A stretch of 64,000 bases of DNA from Allofustis seminis DSM 15817. Lineage in GTDB: Bacteria > Bacillota > Bacilli > Lactobacillales > Carnobacteriaceae_A. Shown here piece after piece: positions 25,519 through 34,095 of this stretch; within the stretch, counting starts at the first letter, position 1; the number at the start of each line of letters is the position of its first letter. The notes under the pieces are model-generated. The model was not told the DNA's origin, made no database searches, and worked only from the letters and a program-made list of their open reading frames with translations. Both the position numbers and the translations under genes were made by a program. The stretch spans positions 1-64,000 of the forward strand of contig NZ_KB894080.1 of assembly GCF_000374325.1 (NCBI RefSeq), written 5' to 3'.

Positions 25519-26580
25519 CTACACTTTAGATCCTGTTATCTCATCAAATTCTGGATAAAATGATTGATGCAAATTAAATCCTTTCATTTGTGAGAGATAA
25601 AAACTCATCATATGAATAGGAATGCTCATCACAAGTGGGGCTAAATTTTCTGGCAAATTCCCCAACTGCAGCGACAAGTCCTGAATTCTATCCGATGCTC
25701 CTATAGTAATTTGATAAGTTTGATCTATATGTCGATCTAAAAATATTCGTAACTTATTCATTCTGCCCTTCAATGTCCCACAACTTTCTAGCAGAAAGAG
25801 CGCATCATTTTTTTGAAGCCCTAAATAAGGACCATGCATATATTCTTCTAGCTCATGACCATGTGTGGGAATATGGCATGTTTCAGTTAATTTAGTTTCT
25901 GCTTCACGCGCAATGCCATAACAAGCACCATATCCAATAAATACAAAATGTTTAGCTGCCAGCAATGTTTGTTTGTGTTGACTATACCAATCATCAAATG
26001 ACTTGATAACCATATCCGCTTGCCGAATTGCTCTATCTATTTGTTCTAAATAGTGTGCAAATTGAATATCATCTATTCGTTGCCATTTTTTCGCAAGCGT
26101 GAGTGCCATTAACCAAAGAACCAAAATAGTTACCGTATAGCCTAAAGTCACATAAGGCATCGTTTCAATTCCCATCGACAAATTGATCACTTGCGCGCCT
26201 ACTTGAGCAATCGGACTATCAGGATCACTTGTTAGTACATATACTTGACGATTTTCTTTTACAAGTTGTTTCACCATTTCAATCGTTGCATAACTATGTC
26301 CCCCTTGAGAAATCGCTAAAATTAATGTTTGATCATCTACAAGAGGGTCATAATGTAATGAAAGTGATGGTTCTTTTATATAAATAGGAACATCTAATAC
26401 TTCTTGCATCAAGATATATGCACCATATGCAGCATTTGCGCTAGAGCCCGTTGCATAAATCACCACATTTCTTGGAGCCTTTGGATTCAAGTCAATTAAT
26501 TTATTTTCAAATAAATCTTTTTCTAAAATGGACTGGTGTACTTCTTGTTCTTTTTTTATATAATCAAGCATTGTCTTCAT
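25519..26580 (-). CDS. SIS-domain deglycase/isomerase, GlmS-C/GfrE-like
   Basis: A 353-residue double-SIS protein related to the isomerase half of GlmS and to glucoselysine-6-phosphate deglycase GfrE. The first SIS has YATGSSANAAYG and SQGGHSYAT; the second has ELEEYMHGPYLGL, where the Glu-His pair is catalytic in relatives. The ATG at 26580 is preferred over a GTG three codons upstream on ribosome-site spacing. It sits between the PTS permease genes and the FrlB-like gene in one operon. Confidence 0.82.
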   Translation of the reverse strand: MKTMLDYIKKEQEVHQSILEKDLFENKLIDLNPKAPRNVVIYATGSSANAAYGAYILMQEVLDVPIYIKEPSLSLHYDPLVDDQTLILAISQGGHSYATIEMVKQLVKENRQVYVLTSDPDSPIAQVGAQVINLSMGIETMPYVTLGYTVTILVLWLMALTLAKKWQRIDDIQFAHYLEQIDRAIRQADMVIKSFDDWYSQHKQTLLAAKHFVFIGYGACYGIAREAETKLTETCHIPTHGHELEEYMHGPYLGLQKNDALFLLESCGTLKGRMNKLRIFLDRHIDQTYQITIGASDRIQDLSLQLGNLPENLAPLVMSIPIHMMSFYLSQMKGFNLHQSFYPEFDEITGSKV

Positions 26581-26589
26581 CAAATGCAC

Positions 26590-27408
26590 CTATCCTAAAA
26601 TTCCTGTATATGCTCCAAAAATTCCTAAAAAGACCATTAATAGTAAAATCCAATGTGCTTTCACTTCTTTTTTCACTAGATATAAAATAATAAAGGTAAA
26701 TAAAAGAGGCAAAACACTTGGGACAATACCATTGAATAAATCCGTAACTGTCTGTGCTTCTTCCCCACTACCTAGTGTCAGCGGAATATTCAAATTCACC
26801 ATTGAAGCAGTCATTGCGCCCACTACGGCAAGCCCTATAACGGATGCGCCATAGGTTAAGCGGTCCATCAAGCCCGAATGCAAGATAGTATCAATAAAGC
26901 TTGAGCCTAGTTCATAGCCCCACTTCAATCCAAAATAACGCGCAAGCAATGCTGGAATATTGAATATGAGCAGGAATAAAATTGGTCCTAAAATATTTCC
27001 TTTTAAAGCAAGAGAAGTTCCGATACCAGTAGCAATCACACGTAAAGTTCCCCAGAAGAAAGAATCCCCAATACCGCTCAATGGCCCCATCAATGCAATT
27101 TTAATATTGTTAATGGTTGAAGTATCAAAATCTTTTTCTGCTGCATTTTGTTCTTCCAATGCAATTGCAATTCCCATCGGAAATGTTGAAATCCAAGGTG
27201 TAATATTGAAAAATTCCAGATGACGTTTATAGGCATCTGATCGTTCTTCATCTGTTTTATAAATTTTATTCAATGCTGGAATGAGCGAATAACAAAATCC
27301 CATATTCATTTGTCGCTCATAATTCCATGCCCATTCCATCGTGAACGAACGCCAAAACACTCGCATAAGATCATTTTTTGTCAATATGTTAGAATTCTTC
27401 GCTGTCAT
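26590..27408 (-). CDS. PTS EIID, mannose family
   Basis: A 272-residue membrane subunit of a mannose-class PTS, with the family N-terminus (DLMRVFWRSF, EWAWNYERQMNMGF) and GPLSGIGDSFFWGT. It forms the sugar channel with EIIC. The start at 27408 follows GGAGGGAGGAATTGACT; its first codons overlap the end of the EIIC gene by 20 nt. Confidence 0.93.
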   Translation of the reverse strand: MTAKNSNILTKNDLMRVFWRSFTMEWAWNYERQMNMGFCYSLIPALNKIYKTDEERSDAYKRHLEFFNITPWISTFPMGIAIALEEQNAAEKDFDTSTINNIKIALMGPLSGIGDSFFWGTLRVIATGIGTSLALKGNILGPILFLLIFNIPALLARYFGLKWGYELGSSFIDTILHSGLMDRLTYGASVIGLAVVGAMTASMVNLNIPLTLGSGEEAQTVTDLFNGIVPSVLPLLFTFIILYLVKKEVKAHWILLLMVFLGIFGAYTGILG

Positions 27409-28210
27409 AGTCAATTCCTCCCTCCGTTTCCTCTGATACCACAGGTGCTGCATCTGCTGGACTCATTTCTGCTCCATTAAATGCTGAATATCCTGTTAAA
27501 ATAAAAGCTAAAATAGTGCTTAAAATGGCCACACCTGTCACATCAATGCCAAAATACGCAATCAATGCAAATCCTAATAGGAAAAATACCACATTACGTT
27601 TGTTAATCATCATATTTAATAAAAGAGCAAACCCATATGCTGGTAAGAGCCCTGTTGCAATTTCTAAACCAGATGTCACAAATTCAGGGATCATATTTAG
27701 TAGACCTTCAATTTTTCCGCCACCCAAATAATAAGAAATGCCAACAACTAAACCAATAGGCAAATTAATCGCAAAAAAACCACTTAATAAGTTCATCATA
27801 TCGATCCCACGATGATTGGCTTCTTCAGCATATTGATCTGCTTTGTGGACAAATGTCGGGAATACAAAAATGAATCCTAAGTTTTTAACAATCAAAACTA
27901 AACTTGCAATAGGAAGTGCTAAAGTTAACGCAACACTTGGTGACTCTCCTGCTGAAATCGCAAAAGCTGTCCCTAAAACCGTCCCTGAAATAGCTTCAGG
28001 TGGAATAGATGCACCAATCGAAAATGTCCCTAAAAAAGCAAGTTCCAATGTTCCACCCATAATAATACCCGTCTTAAGGTCGCCCATTACCAATCCAGTG
28101 AGCATCCCCATCACAAGCGGGCGAGAAAGCATCGTTGTTCCTAATAAATACTCTGCATTACCTAACATTGCTACTAATGCAAGAAGTAGCGCCGTCATCC
28201 CTGTACTCAT
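27389..28210 (-). CDS. PTS EIIC, mannose/sorbose family
   Basis: A 273-residue permease subunit with about seven helices; family marks are GDLKTGIIMGGTLELAFLG and the pattern IPPEAISGTVLGTA. An AAAGGAGG ribosome site precedes the ATG. It works with the EIID encoded downstream and the EIIB upstream. Confidence 0.93.
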   Translation of the reverse strand: MSTGMTALLLALVAMLGNAEYLLGTTMLSRPLVMGMLTGLVMGDLKTGIIMGGTLELAFLGTFSIGASIPPEAISGTVLGTAFAISAGESPSVALTLALPIASLVLIVKNLGFIFVFPTFVHKADQYAEEANHRGIDMMNLLSGFFAINLPIGLVVGISYYLGGGKIEGLLNMIPEFVTSGLEIATGLLPAYGFALLLNMMINKRNVVFFLLGFALIAYFGIDVTGVAILSTILAFILTGYSAFNGAEMSPADAAPVVSEETEGGIDYDSEEF

Positions 28211-28253
28211 AAAAAATCCTCCTTTATATATTTGATTTAATTTTTAGATTACT

Positions 28254-28727
28254 TTATTTTCTTGCATCTACGTATAACAGCTTCGACTCTGCAGGAACTT
28301 GTCGAATCTCTACCTCAATTCCACGTTCAGCTAATTCATCAAGTAGTCGCTCATCTTCTTTTGTAACATTGATTGTTTTTGAAATATTACGTGTTTCATC
28401 AGTTGGAGGAGTTCCCCCTAAATTTAAAGAATCAAATACTTTTGTTTCAGTAATCAAACGATATGCATCTTTCACATTTTCTACAACGACAAACATGTCA
28501 TATTTATCAGTTAACCCTGTATTAATTGCATGTATACAATAATCAATGTCCTTTATTACCAATTTCCCATTTGCTGGCTTTGCCATACGCATAATCTTTT
28601 TACGAGTTTCATCTGCCGCTACTGCATCATTTGCAATTAAAATTGTATTCGCTCCCACTGTATTAAACCATGCCACTGCAACCTGCCCATGCAACAATCG
28701 GTGATCTACACGTAACCCTTTAATCAT
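28254..28727 (-). CDS. PTS EIIB, mannose family
   Basis: A 157-residue cytosolic phosphocarrier. The phospho-acceptor His lies in RVDHRLLHGQVAVAW (first ~18 residues). The start is placed at the ATG preceded by GAGAGGGG; the frame extends 12 codons upstream into the putative operator. It is first in the five-gene operon. A matching EIIA (often fused to EIIB) is missing here and nowhere else evident in the window. Confidence 0.92.
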   Translation of the reverse strand: MIKGLRVDHRLLHGQVAVAWFNTVGANTILIANDAVAADETRKKIMRMAKPANGKLVIKDIDYCIHAINTGLTDKYDMFVVVENVKDAYRLITETKVFDSLNLGGTPPTDETRNISKTINVTKEDERLLDELAERGIEVEIRQVPAESKLLYVDARK

Positions 28728-28743
28728 CTTTAATGCCCCTCTC

Positions 28744-28757
28744 TTTTTTAGACCAGT
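28744..28757. promoter_or_regulatory. putative GntR operator, left copy
   Basis: TTTTTTAGACCAGT occurs here in the leader of the PTS EIIB gene and again, base for base, at 28872-28885 in the leader of the divergent GntR operon. TGGTCTA-type half-sites are typical of HutC-subfamily GntR repressors. Confidence 0.55.
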
Positions 28758-28804
28758 TATCATCTACTTTGTTGACTTTTACCTGTCAATCTATCACAAT
28801 AATA

Positions 28805-28828
28805 TAAAGACAGCGTTTTCATTGTCAA
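28805..28828 (-). promoter_or_regulatory. promoter with overlapping cre, gfr-like operon
   Basis: Reverse strand -35 TTGACA (28823-28828) followed at 16-18 nt by TATATTAT. The spacer holds TGAAAACGCTGTCT (28808-28821), matching the cre consensus at 13 of 14 positions. CcpA bound here would block RNA polymerase directly. Confidence 0.65.
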
Positions 28829-28871
28829 CTTAAGCAGATATTATCCTAAAGATAATGTTTATTTATGAACC

Positions 28872-28885
28872 TTTTTTAGACCAGT
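28872..28885. promoter_or_regulatory. putative GntR operator, right copy
   Basis: Exact 14-nt copy of the element at 28744-28757, placed immediately before the ribosome binding site of the rightward UTRA-like gene. This suggests autoregulation as well as control of the PTS operon. Confidence 0.55.
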
Positions 28886-28897
28886 GAGGGGACTATT

Positions 28898-29383
28898 ATG
28901 AAAATAAGACGTCAAATGAACTATATTCCATGTTGGACACAATGGGCAGATATTCACAATTTAAAGATTTCTAATCTTAATTGGACTTCTCCAAATCTGC
29001 ATTATTCAATTCCAGAAAATATAGCACAATCTTCTTTTTTGATGGGAATATTTGAATTATTAGTGGAAGATAATTTACTGAGCGTTGTATATTTTATTGC
29101 ACATCCTGACTTGTTTCCTGAACCTTGTGCAACACAGCCTTTGAACTTAAGAACATTGAGAAAATTATATGGTACACTCCATAAGAAAAAAGATGAAATA
29201 AGTGGTATACACCATTTATTTATGAGCTTTAGCAATGAGGAAGAGAGCCAAAAATTCAAACAAAAAATTGGAGACCCTCTCTTAGTTATTCAAAAAGAAG
29301 TAAAAAATGGAGCGCAGCTACTTTACTATGAAGAAGAATTAGCAGCCATTGAAGCCTATCAATTTGTGGAGATGAGTGAATGA
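28898..29383 (+). CDS. UTRA-like ligand-binding protein without DNA-binding domain
   Basis: A 161-residue cytosolic protein. Its C-terminal half (KIGDPLLVIQKEV, LLYYEEELAAIEAYQF) resembles the end of UTRA domains, the effector-binding part of HutC-type GntR regulators, but no helix-turn-helix precedes it and the upstream DNA is promoter. GAGGGG lies before the ATG. It overlaps the following full-length GntR gene by 4 nt (ATGA), so the two are probably co-translated and may form a complex. A catalytic chorismate-lyase-like role is the alternative. Confidence 0.6.
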   Translation: MKIRRQMNYIPCWTQWADIHNLKISNLNWTSPNLHYSIPENIAQSSFLMGIFELLVEDNLLSVVYFIAHPDLFPEPCATQPLNLRTLRKLYGTLHKKKDEISGIHHLFMSFSNEEESQKFKQKIGDPLLVIQKEVKNGAQLLYYEEELAAIEAYQFVEMSE

Positions 29384-30087
29384 CTACTTTTAAATTTCAG
29401 CAAGTGATGGACTATTTGTATGACTTTATTTATAAAAATCGTTCAACACCGAATAAATTAATTCCTTCTGAACGTCAATTAAGCACATTATTACAAGTTT
29501 CACGTACAACTGTAAAATATGCCATTGATAAATTAGTAGAAGAACGTGTCCTCTATAAAATTCATGGAAAAGGCACCTTTATTTCGGCACCTTTATCTCC
29601 ATCGCGGATGTGCATTGCAAAGGATGCACCTGATGCATTTAGTATGAATGCACGCAGTGGAGGTTTTCAACCGATTACGACAGTATTATCATTTAAAGTT
29701 ATTTATAAATATTCAAAATTAACCCATATATTTCCAAAAGATGTCGTTGATTTTTATGAACTGATTCGCATCCGCTCATTGGGAGAGCGTGCCTTTTGTA
29801 TCGAAGCCTGTTATTTCCCTTTTCGCACTTTTCCAGATGCTAATCGTTATGATTTTTCAAAAGATTCTCTTTATGAATATATGGCACGAAAGGGGAAAAA
29901 GCCTGTGATTTTCGATAAGCAGATCGAAATGGTCCATAATACAACATATAGTCATCTGTTAGGTTTAAATCCACATTTGCCTTTGTTTTTAGAAACTTAT
30001 ATTACACGTGACAAATATCAGCAAGTGATCGAATATACTCAAGTCCATGTAGATCCCCAAAATATTGAATATCAATTTGAATTTTAA
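29380..30087 (+). CDS. GntR-family (HutC-type) transcriptional regulator
   Basis: A 235-residue protein with an N-terminal winged helix (LIPSERQLSTLLQVSRTTVKYAIDKL, wing KIHGKGTFI) and a C-terminal UTRA effector domain. Position suggests it represses the divergent mannose-type PTS/deglycase operon and itself through the repeated TTTTTTAGACCAGT sites. The natural effector is probably a phosphorylated form of the PTS sugar, as is usual in this family. Confidence 0.9.
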   Translation: MTTFKFQQVMDYLYDFIYKNRSTPNKLIPSERQLSTLLQVSRTTVKYAIDKLVEERVLYKIHGKGTFISAPLSPSRMCIAKDAPDAFSMNARSGGFQPITTVLSFKVIYKYSKLTHIFPKDVVDFYELIRIRSLGERAFCIEACYFPFRTFPDANRYDFSKDSLYEYMARKGKKPVIFDKQIEMVHNTTYSHLLGLNPHLPLFLETYITRDKYQQVIEYTQVHVDPQNIEYQFEF

Positions 30088-30204
30088 TCACCAAATAAAA
30101 AGTTGAAAAGCGGTTATTACTTGGCATAAGCCCCTCACAGTTGCCATCCACTTATATATTTTTGACATGAGAGATGGATAGCCTTTTCACACCTTATTCC
30201 CCAC

Positions 30205-30254
30205 AAATAAAAAAGCTGCACTCTTTCTTATATAGGAAAGAGTGCAGCTTTTGC
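30205..30254 (-). terminator. terminator between convergent genes
   Basis: A 17-bp stem AAAAGCTGCACTCTTTC / GAAAGAGTGCAGCTTTT (30211-30252) with a U-tract on the reverse strand. It ends the LytTR operon and probably also the rightward GntR transcript. Confidence 0.85.
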
Positions 30255-30264
30255 TTTATTTGGC

Positions 30265-30717
30265 TTAATGCAGTTGTTTTAATTTTTGATTGACTTGTTC
30301 GACATTTTTTTTGATAGTATAGTATGTTCCTACCCAAATTGCAGCATAGATCACTATGGCGATCATTACAAAGCTTATCACGCTACGAACGGTGTGATCC
30401 ATCCAATAAAGATAGTAGCCACTTCCCACTAGAACAGGGAGTGTCAGGATAAAATGAAGTGCAGTTTTTTTCGGTAGTGAGTCAATAGATTCATAGAGCA
30501 GTCCACTCACTGAGAATACTGCGCCAATAATCATTGTAAAAATAGTTTGGACGATAACTGCTTGGATTTCTGTATCGAATTTTGCTAGAAATGGTGGTGT
30601 CACAAGGTGGACATTACCTGTCCCTAAAAAATAAGAAATAGTCAGTGGCGTCAAAAAACCGATGCCTGCTCCCATCAACATCCCAACAGCTGCTCTTTTC
30701 ATAATTTCTTTTAACAT
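30265..30717 (-). CDS. DUF3021 membrane protein
   Basis: A 150-residue protein with four transmembrane helices, matching the DUF3021 family usually encoded next to a small LytTR regulator, as here. The start at 30717 has GAGGTGAT eight bases upstream; another ATG at 30768 touches the preceding stop but has no ribosome site. Partners of this kind are thought to sense membrane perturbation and antagonise the LytTR protein; that role is from the family, not seen here. Confidence 0.8.
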   Translation of the reverse strand: MLKEIMKRAAVGMLMGAGIGFLTPLTISYFLGTGNVHLVTPPFLAKFDTEIQAVIVQTIFTMIIGAVFSVSGLLYESIDSLPKKTALHFILTLPVLVGSGYYLYWMDHTVRSVISFVMIAIVIYAAIWVGTYYTIKKNVEQVNQKLKQLH

Positions 30718-30768
30718 TTTTATCACCTCATTTTGATTGATAGCTATTTGCTCTGCACATTTTTTCAT

Positions 30769-31206
30769 TTACAGTCCCAATTTAGCTTTAATAATTTTGA
30801 CGTAGCGTCTGGAACAATAGACGGTTTCTTGATTGGTTAAATTCAAGCAGATAGTTCCAGCAAAATCTAAGTCAAGTGAACGAATTTGGAGTACATTGAT
30901 AATTTCGGATTGAGAAATGCGCATGAAGCTCGAACCTAATCGGCGTTCCACTTCATACAGTGGCAATTTAAGGCGATAGGTTTTTTCGGTAGTTTTTGCA
31001 TACACTTTTTTATCTTCTGCAAAAATACGAATAATTTTTTGCTCTGGCAAAATCTCAATTTTCCCATCGGCTTCTCCTGCAATCAGTTGGGCATGAATAC
31101 TTCGTGCATATTCTGCAATTTTTGTTACTTCCTGTGTTATTGCTGGCGTTTCTATCGTTAGAAGCGGCGTATGCAGCTGTTCATTAATCTTGATCTCTAC
31201 GTCCAT
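30769..31206 (-). CDS. LytTR-domain DNA-binding protein
   Basis: A 145-residue regulator whose C-terminal ~95 residues form a LytTR domain (RRLGSSFMRISQSEIINV, then the CSRRYVKIIKAKL end). It has no receiver domain, so it is not controlled by a kinase; such stand-alone LytTR proteins pair with DUF3021 membrane proteins, here encoded directly downstream. The start is the ATG behind AAAGGAGCG at 31206. Confidence 0.85.
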   Translation of the reverse strand: MDVEIKINEQLHTPLLTIETPAITQEVTKIAEYARSIHAQLIAGEADGKIEILPEQKIIRIFAEDKKVYAKTTEKTYRLKLPLYEVERRLGSSFMRISQSEIINVLQIRSLDLDFAGTICLNLTNQETVYCSRRYVKIIKAKLGL

Positions 31207-31317
31207 AGTACTCGCTCCTTTCTTTATGGCTAAACTTATTATAAAAGAGTGCTCCACATTGCGCTACAATTAGAAGATAGATGGTTATTTTCGGAGGATA
31301 ATTGGTCATTATTGCAC

Positions 31318-31350
31318 AAAAAAAGCATTCGCTACGTCGAATGCTTTTTA
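31318..31350 (-). terminator. terminator of the Ugp-like operon
   Basis: Stem AAAAGCATTCG / CGAATGCTTTT with a reverse-strand U-tract, placed just past a 29-codon frame that follows the ABC ATPase gene. Confidence 0.8.
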
Positions 31351-31356
31351 TTGCTT

Positions 31357-31446
31357 TTATAAAATGAGGCGACTTCCCAAGAAAGATACTCTCAGCAGTT
31401 GCGGATTTTCTATTGTATCATAGGAAGCCACATCATAATCGCTCAT
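31357..31446 (-). CDS. possible 29-residue peptide downstream of the ABC ATPase
   Basis: An ATG 3 nt after the ATPase stop opens a 29-codon frame ending (NPQLLRVSFLGSRLIL) just before the operon terminator. There is no good ribosome binding site, so expression would depend on translational re-initiation. The composition looks protein-like but I recognise no family. It may be a chance frame. Confidence 0.3.
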   Translation of the reverse strand: MSDYDVASYDTIENPQLLRVSFLGSRLIL

Positions 31447-31449
31447 TAA

Positions 31450-32541
31450 TTAGTAGAGCATCTGTTTCGTTTCGGGATGGAAAAGCAAGGCTTTTTCGAC
31501 ATTAAAGACGAGATGAACCACACTGCCTTGTGGATAGTCGACTTGCCCTTCAACTCGAACGATAAAATCTTCACCACCATAATTAGCATAGAGCATCGTT
31601 TCTGCACCTAAAAGTTCAGAGACGGTAACTGTCGCTGCAACTGTGCCTTCATTCATTTCTGATGCGACCGCAATATTCTCTGGACGAATACCTAAAATCA
31701 CCATATCATTCTCATGCAAATGGTGGGCTTTTAAGCAAGCTATTTGTTCTGCACCAAGCGGTATTGTTAAGCCTTTTTCATCCACTAAGTGGTCTTCTGT
31801 CCACTTCATTTCAAAGAAGTTCATGGCAGGACTGCCGATGAAGCTTGCAACAAATTGGTTAACAGGATGATTATATACTTCCTGTGGGGTGCCAATTTGT
31901 TGCACCTCTCCTCCGTCCATGATTACAATACGATCAGCCATCGTCATAGCTTCTGTCTGATCATGGGTCACATAGATGGTGGTCGTTTTCAGACTGTTAT
32001 GCAAACGGGCAATCTCAGCACGCATGGCAACACGCAACTTGGCATCTAAGTTGGATAGTGGCTCATCCATTAAAAAGACATGTGCATCGCGAACAATTGC
32101 ACGTCCCAAAGCAACACGTTGACGCTGACCGCCAGAAAGTCCACCTGGTTTCGTATCTAAATATTGTGATAAATTCAACACTTCCGCAGCATTACGTACG
32201 CGACTATCGATTTCTTTTTTGTCATATTTGCGCAATTTCAAACCAAATGCTAAGTTCTCATAGACCGTCATGTGCGGATAAAGTGCATAATTTTGGAATA
32301 CCATTGCAATATCGCGATCTTTTGGGTCAACATCATTCATTCGTTTGCCATCAATCAATAAATCGCCCTCTGTAATATCTTCCAGTCCCGCGACCATACG
32401 TAAAGTCGTTGACTTTCCACATCCTGATGGCCCAACAAAAACGATGAACTCATGATCATCGATATCCAAATTGAAATCTGTCACCGAATAAAAATCATTT
32501 CCATCATATTTTTTATATATATTCTTTAATTGAATCCCCAT
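31450..32541 (-). CDS. ABC transporter ATPase, UgpC/MsmX type
   Basis: A 363-residue energy-coupling subunit for carbohydrate-type importers: Walker A GPSGCGKST, signature LSGGQRQRVALGRA, Walker B HVFLMDEPLSNLD, switch YVTHDQTEAMT, and a C-terminal TOBE/OB regulatory domain. MsmX-like ATPases can serve several importers. This one ends the operon with the UgpB-A-E-like genes and an MBL-fold hydrolase. Confidence 0.93.
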   Translation of the reverse strand: MGIQLKNIYKKYDGNDFYSVTDFNLDIDDHEFIVFVGPSGCGKSTTLRMVAGLEDITEGDLLIDGKRMNDVDPKDRDIAMVFQNYALYPHMTVYENLAFGLKLRKYDKKEIDSRVRNAAEVLNLSQYLDTKPGGLSGGQRQRVALGRAIVRDAHVFLMDEPLSNLDAKLRVAMRAEIARLHNSLKTTTIYVTHDQTEAMTMADRIVIMDGGEVQQIGTPQEVYNHPVNQFVASFIGSPAMNFFEMKWTEDHLVDEKGLTIPLGAEQIACLKAHHLHENDMVILGIRPENIAVASEMNEGTVAATVTVSELLGAETMLYANYGGEDFIVRVEGQVDYPQGSVVHLVFNVEKALLFHPETKQMLY

Positions 32542-32559
32542 AAAATGACTCCTTTATTT

Positions 32560-33267
32560 TCAGACTTTCGGCAATGAAGCGCATCTTAATCCTGCTTCTT
32601 TCAACACTTCATCTGCTTGTTCTTCAAGATGCATGCAAATGACATGGCCGAGGCGGTCTGCTTTTACTTCTGCAAATAAATTCTTGTAATAATAATGCGA
32701 TGCATTATCAGCGTGAATCGTTACATCTTGATACCATATATCAATTTCCCCCGCATTAAAAGCATCTAGATATTTTTTTGGTAAAATGGCTGCATCTCCA
32801 GAATAATAAAAAGATTGCTCACTTACTGGTATATTAATATATAGCCCAAAGCATTGCATATTCGCCACATGTTCAGTCGGTTCAAATGCTACTTGCACAT
32901 GTTCATCATCATAATGGTTCGCCATAATCTGTACATATTCATCAGGATAGATGCCACATAATGTGAAAAAATCTGCTAAGGTCTGTAATGGATGCACAAC
33001 ATAAGGGCGAATCTCCACAACATGGCTCAAATAAGATACAAATCCAGCCAAGCTCCCAATATGATCCGAATGCATATGGGTGATAAAGAATACCACACGC
33101 TCAAATGAAGCAAAATCAAAGTTCATTGCTTTCATTCGTTTAAAAACCGACTCCCCACAATCTAAGATATATAGCGACTGATCTGCTACAAAATAAGCAC
33201 TATTGCTTCCCATCTCTGGATGATAAGCCGAACCAATTCCTGTAAATGTTAATAGCATCTTCTTCAC
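32560..33267 (-). CDS. metallo-beta-lactamase-fold hydrolase (possible phosphodiesterase)
   Basis: A 235-residue cytosolic MBL protein of the RNase Z/phosphodiesterase branch: zinc motif ITHMHSDHIGSL (about 62-73), further ligands in EPTEHV, YYSGDA and the C-terminal ICMHLEE. It lies inside the operon, 1-2 nt after the UgpE-like gene and before the ATPase. If the transporter imports glycerophosphodiesters, this enzyme could replace the GDPD-type UgpQ; that is inference. Catalytic zinc ligands appear intact. Confidence 0.8.
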   Translation of the reverse strand: MKKMLLTFTGIGSAYHPEMGSNSAYFVADQSLYILDCGESVFKRMKAMNFDFASFERVVFFITHMHSDHIGSLAGFVSYLSHVVEIRPYVVHPLQTLADFFTLCGIYPDEYVQIMANHYDDEHVQVAFEPTEHVANMQCFGLYINIPVSEQSFYYSGDAAILPKKYLDAFNAGEIDIWYQDVTIHADNASHYYYKNLFAEVKADRLGHVICMHLEEQADEVLKEAGLRCASLPKV

Positions 33268-33268
33268 C

Positions 33269-34084
33269 TTACTCTTTCACGCCGGAATGGGTTAAGCTCT
33301 CAATAAATTGACGTTGGAAAATGAAAAATGCAACCAACAGCGGCAAAATAATTAAAAAGGTCGCTGCTGTAACATTCGCCCACTGCATATTGGCTTCTTT
33401 TGATTTCGCAAAAATCGCCAATCCCACAGTCAATGGACGATTCTCAACAGAGTTCGTTACGATAAGTGGCCATAAATAGTTATTCCAATGATAACTAATA
33501 GAAATCACCGCAAACGATAGATAGGCACTCTTAGCATTTGGCATATAAATCTTCCAAATAATCGTCCAAATACTTGCACCATCTAAGATTGCCGCTTCTG
33601 TCAATGATTTCGGAATTGACTTAAAGGTCTGACGAAGCAAGAAGATGGCTAAAGCACTTCCAAAGAAAGGAATCATAATCCCAAGCTTCGTATCTACTAA
33701 TCCTAAATCACTAATTGTCATATAATTAGGAATAATTAATACATCATTTGGAATGATAATCTGCAAGAAGATAATCACATAGACCAACAGTTGCCCCTTG
33801 AAATCTAACACTGCCAGTGCATAAGCCGCCAATGTCGATAGCACAAATTGCACACAAAATGTTACAACTACGATAAAAATCGTGTTCTTATAATAAGCAT
33901 CAAAAGGCACTGCTTCCCAGACATAGCGTAAGTTATCGAGTGTAAACCCTGTCGAAGGGAAAAGTGTCATGCGATATGTAGGATTCGTAAAAGCTGTTAC
34001 AATCATCCAAAATAATGGAATTGCCCAGACAAGCGCCAACAAGCTCGGCAAAATCCAAAATAAACTTTTTTTCAATTTATCCAT
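33269..34084 (-). CDS. ABC transporter permease, UgpE type
   Basis: A 271-residue inner-membrane subunit with six helices and the EAA coupling loop (LTEAAILDGASIWTIIWKIYMP) that contacts the ATPase. The C-terminus FQRQFIESLTHSGVKE is typical of sugar/G3P permeases. It pairs with the UgpA-like subunit encoded 11 nt upstream. Confidence 0.9.
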   Translation of the reverse strand: MDKLKKSLFWILPSLLALVWAIPLFWMIVTAFTNPTYRMTLFPSTGFTLDNLRYVWEAVPFDAYYKNTIFIVVVTFCVQFVLSTLAAYALAVLDFKGQLLVYVIIFLQIIIPNDVLIIPNYMTISDLGLVDTKLGIMIPFFGSALAIFLLRQTFKSIPKSLTEAAILDGASIWTIIWKIYMPNAKSAYLSFAVISISYHWNNYLWPLIVTNSVENRPLTVGLAIFAKSKEANMQWANVTAATFLIILPLLVAFFIFQRQFIESLTHSGVKE

Positions 34085-34095
34085 TGTTTTGCCTC

